Assembly (NCBI GenBank): GCA_033807775.1
Contig: CM066317.1
Location: 10,127,870 to 10,191,869, forward strand
Origin: Saussurea involucrata
Taxonomy: Eukaryota > Streptophyta > Magnoliopsida > Asterales > Asteraceae
Direction: 5' to 3'
Length of the DNA stretch: 64,000 nucleotides
Shown here: positions 56,895 through 64,000 of the stretch, one piece after another
Numbering within the stretch: position 1 is the stretch's first letter
Layout of the letters: each line of letters begins with the position of its first letter
Notes under the pieces: model-generated
The model's database searches: none
Told to the model about the DNA's origin: nothing
The model's input: the letters and a program-made list of their open reading frames with translations, nothing else
Program-made: the position numbers and the translations under genes

Positions 56895-57239
56895 TGAAGT
56901 TGGTGGAGGAAAATGTTATCATCCTACCACGTTTAATGGTATAAGAATATGATAATTTAAGAATGATGGCAATTAAAATTACAATATTTTAAAGTGACAA
57001 TAAATTTGTTAAAATAAAGAAATGTTTTGAGAATATGAGATCTAGTCGTAAGGAATTCACAAGAAATAAGTGAAGGATTTAAAAGAATAATAATAAAAAC
57101 TATATTTATTAGTGTATGCATGGATTTTATAACAACTTAATAATTGAATAAGTGAATGACAATTCCTAAAGATTTTATGGAGTATATGAAATCACCTAAA
57201 TCACACTTTGTGGAATAACACTCTTAAAAACGCGACTCA
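56895..57239. other. Intergenic AT-rich DNA
   Basis: Nothing recognisable. Confidence 0.3.
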
Positions 57240-57653
57240 AGCTTGGATCTAGAGGTGCTCAACGATTGCGAGTTCATCATGGGGCTGGTCCGAGTAGAAC
57301 TTGTTGTCTGCTTTGGCAAAAACCACCAAGAAGGGTTCCAGAACCGGCATATCGGGCGGGTTGTGCTAATGTACTTTGGGACGCTCAAGGCGTGTTCTAC
57401 ACAACACAAACATCAATTATACAAGAACTACCATTGGTGAAGGAGTGTGAGGCAGTAGTGCTCTCTGAAGCTAAGACATGGGCAATCGACTTAGGGTTGC
57501 AACGGGTAATCTTCAAATTGGATGCTAAGCAGGTGGTTGATGTTATAACTCATCTGAAGAGGACGACTCAGACTTTGGTGATCTTGTCTCTCAGTGTTGC
57601 ATGATTCTTATTCAAATTGAGTCTTACTCCGTCAAGTTTATTAGGAGACAAGC

Positions 57654-57996
57654 TTTTAGAGCATTATGGTATTCAAGATTTAATGTAAAGTCTTGTAATA
57701 AGTCAAACATTGTAAAAAGTCAAAGCATTAGTCAAAATAGTTAAAGTCATGTAAAGTCAAACTAGCTTTAGTGTTTAAAGCCTTGTAATTAGGAAGTATA
57801 AATAGGTTTTGTAAAGCTTAGTTTGTAAGGAAGTCATTAGAAAGCAAGTAATTAGAGAGATCATAATTGTAATATCTTAGAGAGTGTTTTAGAGAGAGAA
57901 TCTAGAGAGAGAAAATTTCACATTCATATGTAAAACTCTAGATTCTTGAAGATCAATGGATGATTATTTGTTTACCTAATAGATCTGGTGTTAACA
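57654..57996 (+). repeat. Element E 5' LTR
   Basis: 343 bp. The expected TGTT start reads TTTTAG (one substitution), and it ends GTTAACA. The family resembles the X/Y LTRs (ATTCAAGATTTA, AAGTCAAAG words). Confidence 0.75.
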
Positions 57997-58010
57997 ATTG
58001 GTATCAGAGC
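57997..58010 (+). other. Element E primer binding site
   Basis: ATTGGTATCAGAGC, perfect initiator tRNA-Met-type site directly after the LTR. Confidence 0.92.
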
Positions 58011-59589
58011 TTTGGGATATCGAATCATGTGCCCAAATTCGTCCAAATTCATGAAGATTTGAAGAATTTTGAAGAATTTTCAAGAAAATCTCCATTTTTT
58101 AGATTCTTGAAGATCATAAATGGGTTATGCAATTTTTGTGTGTTTTTTGGTTTGATTTTGATTGCAAAGTGTTTCTCCATCAATCTAAACAAGTTTTGAA
58201 TCATCAATTTTGCAAAATCGTGCCAAGATTTGATCAATTTTAAGATTTTGTAAAATTTGGTGTTCTTGAGAAAAAGTTCTCTGTAGAATTTTTAGAACAT
58301 TGATTTTGCAATTTGGTACTGAATTGATTGATTTTTGTGCAAATTCGTGTCCAAAAACAGTTTTAGACATGATTTAATCAAAAATTTCAAGGATTAATCC
58401 ATAAAATTCCATTTTTGAAATTTTTGGATTGATGATATTCATAAGGTGTTCTTGATGTTCTTGATAAAAATGATTCAGATCTGAGTTTTTGATCCGTTTC
58501 TGTTAATGAGATGTAGTTATAAGTTGTTTGTGACTTGTTTTGATCCATAATTCAAGAAATGTAATATGGTTGTTGAGTTTGTGATATTGCAGGAAAGTAA
58601 CATATTGTTACTCAATGAAGAAACTCAAGAACTCGCAAGCTTACAAAGAACTCGCAAGCCACTTTAAAAGAACTCGCAACATACTGTGTGTGTGTTTGTA
58701 CTGTATGTGTGTTTGCATGAGAAGTGAGTGTGTGTATTTAAGCAGTGAGTGTGTGCTGTGATTAAGTATTGTGTGTGTTGCGTGTGTTACTGTGTGTGTG
58801 AGTTGTGTAAAGAACTCGCAAGCAAATAACTCGTATCCTCTTATATGAAGAACTCGCAACACAAGTCCAAAGAACTCGCAACCTGCTTACATTTGACAAG
58901 AACTCGCAACACAAGTCCAAATAACTCGCAACCTCCTTTCAACCTACAACTCGCATCCTCCTACAGCAAAGAATTCGCATCCTCTTCCATTAATAGAACT
59001 CGCATCAAACGTGATACGAGAAGTGCAACAACTCGCATCCAACGTGATAAGAGAAGTTCTGGCCGTCTGAAAATCATCTTTGCATGATCGATAATTTTTG
59101 GTTGAATCTGATTGGTTTTCGTTCAAGGGTTACATAGAAACAAAAACGAACATTTTTGGTCGAGAAATGAGCAAGAAAATCGAAAGTGAAATCTGCAGTT
59201 ACGTTGAAGAAGACGTTGATGAACAGTACTAACGGAACTCTGTTAGTTTCGTTAGTTTTCTAACATTTTTGGTCCTTTTCTGTTAAATCAGTTAGTTAAA
59301 TTTTCATTTTAGCAAGTTTGGCCCTGGACTTATAAATTTCAGATTGTGTTGGTTTTAGTCACTATACTTAAACTTTTAGTTTCTGACACTTTTAGTCCCT
59401 GTGGTTTTAGTTTTAGTCTTTTACATTTTTAGTCCCTAGAGTTGTTAAATCTTTTAGAATTTTACATTTTTCATAATTCTTCTATTTTTACAAGTGCACA
59501 CATAATTCAACTTCTAATCGAAGTTTCTTTTGACGATCACTCTATTAGGTAATATTTTTTTGCATTTTTCATCTAAATTTTTATTGAAT
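58011..59589 (+). other. Element E leader with AACTCGCA array
   Basis: Non-coding. At 58626-59040 there are eleven exact AACTCGCA words and two near matches, interrupted by a TGTGTG-rich stretch (58684-58806). Then come GAACAGTACTAACGGA and TTTTTAGTCCC tracts (59220-59460) shared with the X and Y leaders. The leader stops near the expected Gag start, where D sequence begins. Confidence 0.75.
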
Positions 59590-59924
59590 ACTCCATGAAG
59601 ATTGAGTAGAAATAGGCATGAAGATCATTTTATTGAATGATTTCTACTCATATGATTGAAATACAATGGAGGGAGAAATTGAACGTACAAAGCTCTCAAC
59701 TCACAATGTTTACAAGTCTCTCAAAATCTCAAACTACAAATGAAGCCCAAGACCTTTATTTATAGGTCCAAAATACAAGACATAGGCCCAAGCCCATTTA
59801 ACTCCCATCAAACTCACAAAGCCCAAAATGACTAACAAAGCTAATAACAACACATTTGACTTTTCTTGACTTTACATGGACTTTATAAAACTTTCTATAT
59901 AACTGGGGCTTTCTAGACCCAACA
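59590..59924 (-). repeat. Element D LTR, truncated extra copy
   Basis: It matches 59998-60313 but lacks the first 30 or so bp. A polypurine complement (ATCTCTTCCT) and 45 bp of D interior follow. Confidence 0.8.
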
Positions 59925-59969
59925 ATCTCTTCCTAAAGTTTTATAAAGAAAGCATCTTCAAATGATTAT

Positions 59970-62816
59970 TGTAGGACCCGAAATCAAGCAACAATCAAGA
60001 ATACTCCATAGAAAGTAGAATAGAGATAGACATGAAGAACAATTTATTGAATGATCTCTATTCATATGATTGAAATACAATGGAGGGAGAAATTTATATA
60101 GGACTCTCTCAAATCTCACTGTGTATTCTCTCAAATGTCTCAAAGTCTCAAATGTCAAATGAAGCCCAAGACACTTATTTATAGTGTCCAAAATACAAGA
60201 CATTTGACTTTACATGGAGATATTACAAAGTAAAATACAATGACTTTGACTTTACATGGACATCTTTGACTTTATAAAACTTTCTATATAATTGGGGCTT
60301 TCTAGACCCAACAATCTCCCCCTAAAGTTTTATAAAGAAAGCATCTTCAAATGGTCTCCCCCTTGATTTCTTTGAAAACTTTAGTGTTGCACATCTTCAC
60401 GCCTTGCAAATCAATCCAAGCTCCCCCTCAAAATTTGCTCTTATTCTTCACAAGTTTCAACTTTAAAATCGGATCCAATGTGCAATAAGCTCAACTGAAT
60501 GCACAAAAACATTCAGCTCCATCTGAAGAAACTCAACACATTCGTTAAGCCCATGAGAAAGTAATGTGTGAGCTACGTGACAAACCATAGTACAAATTTC
60601 AGTTAATTTGTAACAAAGAAACCGTCTTTGAAATTCGAGTTGAATGACCATTAAGCTCAAGAGCTTAATCCGTTAAGATCATAGGAGGTAGTGTCTCAAC
60701 GCACTTCAATAGCTCAGCTTGAATCCACAAAATCAGAAGATAGAACACTTTTCTAAAAATCGGGAGAAATTGAGTGAAAAACACAGCTTTCTGTCCAGCA
60801 AGTGTCCACTGACTTTAACATAGATTCTGACCATTAAGCACACTGATTCAGATGAAACCCAAAACATAAACAATGTTCATCTGTGTCTTAGGAATCCAAC
60901 GCATCTGGACTCGTCAAATTTGAATCTACGAGGAGGAAGTTCTGAGCAAAATACGACAGGTGCACAAAGATGTCAAATACTTCTAAAAATTCAACTTTAC
61001 TCTGAAATAGCTAAGTGTAACTTCTGAATGGCTTGATCAGAATTCTGAATGAATAACATCATAATGCTGAATGCACTTAGTCAGAACTTAGAATTCTAAA
61101 TGAACTTAGTCAGAATTTTGAATTCAAAGACATAATTTTGAATGAACTTAGTCAGAATTTTGAATTCAAAGACAGAATTTTGAATGCACTTAGTCAGAAC
61201 TTAGAATTCTGAATGCACTTACTCAGAATTCTGAATTGCTTTAGATAAACTTCTGAATCAACTATGAATGAACATTGAGCAAACTCTAAAAAGCTTTCTG
61301 AATCATGCCAAAAATTCTGGATATCTCGTGATCTGATTTCTGGACAATCATATAAATAAGCTGTTTTGACAGCAAACAACAGTCCCAACAGCTTACTGAA
61401 TTCCGTTTTGGACAACAGCAAATTCTGAAAAGAATCAGCCCCATAACCTGCAATTTTTGACAACATCTTTGCCATTTTTTTACAGCTAAGAAACAGCCCA
61501 ACAACTTGCTATTTTCTGTTTTGACAACATCAAAAGCAACGTGATTAAGCTGTTTGTACAGCTGCTGTTTGACAGCAAGCAAACAGCCCTGATGGCTTAC
61601 TGTTTTTAGTTTTAAAATCAACAAACAACAGCAACAAATTCCAACACATTTCTGTTGCAAAATACTACAGTAGCTTCGAATTTACAGCAACATTTTATAG
61701 AACGACAATAGCTTTCTTGAATCAACACTAAGTTGTTTGAATCAGAAAACAATAGCATCTTTCGAACTCATGCACATTTCTTAATTGTCAATCGATCATG
61801 ATAATGATCTCTAAATTGTTTGATTTGATTATGAATGCATACATCAGAACTCATATTGCATTTATACTAACATCTATAAGCCTTGGAAGAACAGATCTGC
61901 ACTTTTCGAATCACAAAATCAACATGAAACATTTTGTTTTGAACAGATTAACAGAATTAATAGGTCAAATAGGAGTCTGTCTTCATATCCATAAATCCTC
62001 CTCCAATAAAAACAAATAATCACCAATCGAATTTGACGTAGAAATATTGAGTCGATCTTCATAACACTTTTAGAACAAAAATTGCATAAAATCACGTTTC
62101 TGGTTAGCAACTCCAGAAAGTTGATTGTAAGCAATTGAAGGTCTAAATTCCTTTCAGATCTGACTTTTATCAAATCAAAACAACATCAAATCTGTTGTAG
62201 ACGTTTCATCGAGCAATTGGTGTGCATAAACTGATTTAGAAGAAGATATAGAGCATCATACCTCTTCTTTTGTCCAAGATCCGTCAAGATCACAAAACTC
62301 TTCCAGAGAACTCAAAAATAATCTTCAAGATGAAAGAAACCACATAAAAATACCTTGAGATTAAGAACAATCTTGAATCTCCAAATCTTCAAATTAGATC
62401 TTGAATCTTTGAATTGTTGTAAAAAATGATCGTGTCGAATGAAAATTACTTCGATCTAGCTCTGATACAAATTGTAGGACCCGAAATCAAGCAACAATCA
62501 AGAATACTCCATAGAAAGTAGAATAGAGATAGACATGAAGAACAATTTATTGAATGATCTCTATTCATATGATTGAAATACAATGGAAGGAGAAATTGAT
62601 ATAGGACTCTCTCAAATCTCACTGTGTATTCTCTCAAATGTCTCAAAGTCTCAAATGACAAATGAAGCCCAAGACACTTATTTATAGTGTCCAAAATACA
62701 AGACATTTGACTTTTCATGGATATATTACAAAGTAAAATACAATGACTTTGACTTTACAGTGACATCTTTGACTTTATAAAACTTTCTATATAATTGGGG
62801 CTTTCTAGACCCAACA
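59970..62816 (-). mobile_element. Element D: non-autonomous LTR retrotransposon, 2.85 kb
   Basis: LTRs 59970-60313 and 62473-62816 (344 bp each, TGTAGGACCC to GACCCAACA) are nearly identical. Next to the 5' LTR the minus strand reads ATTTGTATCAGAGC, a Met-type primer site with one change (62459-62472). The polypurine tract is at 60314-60325. The 2.1-kb interior has no protein. Confidence 0.9.
61060..61620. repeat. Tandem repeats in the element D interior
   Basis: First, ACTTAGTCAGAATTTTGAAT-type units of about 40 bp recur through 61065-61250. Second, three units of about 100 bp with ACAGCAAACAGCCC..GCTTACTGTTTT begin near 61367, 61482 and 61574. Confidence 0.65.
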
Positions 62817-62950
62817 CAAGCAAATGGGGTTGGTCATGTTTTAGCGAAGGAATCCGTTTCTCTTCTTGTCCCATTAAGTAATTTGAGATGCCGAATATTT
62901 TAGCTAATTCCTTGAATAATGTTTTCAATGTTGAGGCTCGTTAATCTAAG

Positions 62951-63175
62951 TTGTTTATTTCAAATGAATAATCAGATTTTTATGTTTCATATACTTTATT
63001 TCATATGAATAATTAGATTTTTAAATAATGATATATTTTCGAAATTTTCAAGATTTTTAAGTTTAATATTTTTTTCCCGTATGAATAATCAGATTTCACA
63101 GTTACAAAACTATGAAACAGAGTTGTATCTCGATTCTCCATAGTGGGAGGAGGTTGTCAAATCTAGTTGGTGATG
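62951..63175. other. Spacer, nothing identified
   Basis: Repeats the phrase TTTCATATGAATAATTAGATTTTTA a few times; otherwise AT-rich. Confidence 0.35.
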
Positions 63176-63423
63176 TGAGAGTTTACAGATAACAAGATTA
63201 AACCATTAAGCTTCAATAGATTGAGAGAGAATCAATAAGATTGGAATGAAGAACCCTAATTCTCTCTCAAGGAGATCATGCCTCTATTCTCACACACACA
63301 CTATGATACATATGCTTACCACAATGACCTCTCTATGTGCTCTCCTCACCTCACAACCCTTACAATAGGGTATTTAAACCTTTGACCAAGCCATTAGCTA
63401 CATTGACTTTGACTATTGTTGAC
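63176..63423 (-). repeat. X-family LTR, interrupted
   Basis: It starts TGAGAGTTTACAGATAACAAG and follows the X LTR to CTATTGTTGAC. It is then cut by the next element, before the CCCTTTACAATAACTC that continues it in other copies. Confidence 0.8.
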
Positions 63424-64000
63424 TGATAATGTCGTTTTCCGACATTATTTTGATCCCGAAGTTGTTCTGTTTGTTGTAAGTTCCCGAGTAAAAATAGTAG
63501 AATTTAATGGTTTTTATGAGAAAGTACAGGTTTATATGGAAGAATGATGTTGGAAGAGTTTTGGAGCAATCGGAGCAAGTCTACAACAGTCCAGTGCAAA
63601 AAGGAGAAAAATCAGATTTTTGGACCAATCAGTGCTCTGCGCGCCTCTGAGCGTGCCTCCAAACGCTCCCACAAACGCGCAAGCTGCGCGCCTCTGAGCG
63701 CGCCTCCAAACGCTCCCACAAACGCGCAAGCTTATTTTCGCAAACATTCCAGTGCTCTGCGCGCCTCTGCGCGCCTCCAAACGCGCCCACAAACGCGCAG
63801 AAAACCTGATACATTTTTAAAGCCTTTTTTTTCACCTAGGGTTGGGGATCTGATCTTAGTTACGGCCGTAGACTCTTTCTGGGCGATTTTGGGAGCACGA
63901 GGGCGATTCTTGAAGACGAATAGAAGGCAAGAAACATCAATCAACGAGAATCAAAAGGCGAATCGAGTTCATTCATCGAAGGATTAAGCTTTTCAGGGAG
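63424..64000 (+). repeat. Start of a Ty3-type LTR with terminal hairpin and GCGCGCCTC repeats, runs off window
   Basis: TGATAATGTCG begins the LTR; ATAATGTCG (63426-63434) and CGACATTAT (63440-63448) form a 9-bp stem with a 5-nt loop. About 63638-63800 contains three units of a roughly 60-80-bp GC-rich repeat (CTCTGCGCGCCTCTGAGCG, CCTCCAAACGCTCCCACAAA). The strand is assumed from the TG start; the far end is outside the window. Confidence 0.65.

Larger units (their letters stand above)
57654..62816. mobile_element. Chimeric retroelement insertion E-D, 5163 bp
   Basis: CAAGC duplications (57649-57653, 62817-62821) flank a composite. Left is a plus-strand element E: 5' LTR (57654-57996), Met-type primer site, leader. 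Right is minus-strand element D sequence: a truncated D LTR (59590-59924), 45 bp of D interior, then a complete D unit (59970-62816). Both outer ends are thus U3 ends of different LTRs in opposite orientation. No coding sequence is present. Confidence 0.82.
57240..62950 (+). pseudogene. RNase H-like (RVT_3 type) pseudogene split by a retroelement
   Basis: The 5' part (57240-57653) encodes ANVLWDAQGVFYTTQT, KECEAVVLSEAKTWAIDLGLQRVIFKLDAKQVVD, then after a frame change DFGDLVSQCC..VKFIRRQA. The 3' part (62817-62950) continues QANGVGHVLAKES. This is the plant RNase H-like domain common as a LINE-derived or free gene family. Removing 57654-62816 plus one CAAGC rejoins RRQANGVGH perfectly. The frame change near 57560, earlier stops and lack of a full domain show that it was already decaying. 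Confidence 0.8.

Noticed and set aside
58626..59045. CRISPR-like array
   Set aside because: The repeated word is only 8 bp, spacing is irregular, and the context is a plant retroelement leader.
61286..61660. Minus-strand frames of 90-124 codons with CCCLL and Gln runs
   Set aside because: They are translations of the ACAGCAAACAGCCC tandem repeat in the element D interior.
63532..63987. Ala/Arg-rich frames on both strands near the window end
   Set aside because: They arise from the GCGCGCCTC tandem repeats in an LTR.

Overview
The window is repeat-dominated nuclear DNA of a flowering plant. The evidence is plant-type LTR retrotransposons primed by initiator tRNA-Met or tRNA-Asp, hAT and PIF/Harbinger relics, spliced genes with AT-rich introns, and a vignain-like papain-family protease. 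The gag and pol proteins look most like Asteraceae families I recognise, but that is recognition from memory, not a search.

Layout. 1-1380: probable LTR or leader DNA with an ATCCGGA motif array. 1381-4772: a gag-less non-autonomous copia-like element (A). 5160-6459: a fossil SNF7/VPS32 (ESCRT-III) gene that still has introns and carries a small inverted-repeat element. 7149-12960: a full-length but mutated Ty1/copia element (B), TSD ATGTT. 14169-45939: a deep nest. A short LTR element (F) was split by element X (14254-43984, TSD ATTAT). X holds an inverted relative, Y, facing it head to head. Y holds a 387-bp TRIM (TSD CTTTC) and a 17.3-kb Athila/Tat-type Ty3 element (24855-42105, TSD GTTTT). 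The Ty3 element was in turn split by a 7.15-kb gag-protease-only element N (33253-40402, TSD GATTC). 46193-46964: a non-autonomous hAT element. 47185-48168: a Harbinger relic. 49814-51095: the one convincing intact host gene, a three-exon papain-family protein whose catalytic Cys position reads Asp. 51928-53182: another short LTR element (G). 56426-56758: an inverted, truncated paralogue of the protease containing only signal peptide and inhibitor prodomain. 57240-62950: an RNase H-like pseudogene split by a 5.2-kb chimeric retroelement insertion (TSD CAAGC). 63176-64000: an X-type LTR interrupted by the start of a Ty3-type LTR that runs off the window.

How the parts relate. Most elements cannot move alone. 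A, D, F, G and the TRIM encode nothing, X and Y encode only a coiled-coil Gag, and N encodes only Gag-protease. They presumably depended on autonomous relatives, and only B and the 17-kb Ty3 element retain full pol, both broken by stops. Recurrent themes are short-motif arrays in leaders (ATCCGGA, TTATCGCAC, AACTCGCA) and GC-rich blocks inside otherwise AT-rich LTRs.

Most interesting points: the TRIM with tRNA-type A and B boxes straddling its LTR/PBS border; a covarying terminal hairpin in two Ty3-type LTRs; the active-site-less protease beside a prodomain-only paralogue; and the chimeric insertion ending in two different LTRs in opposite orientation.
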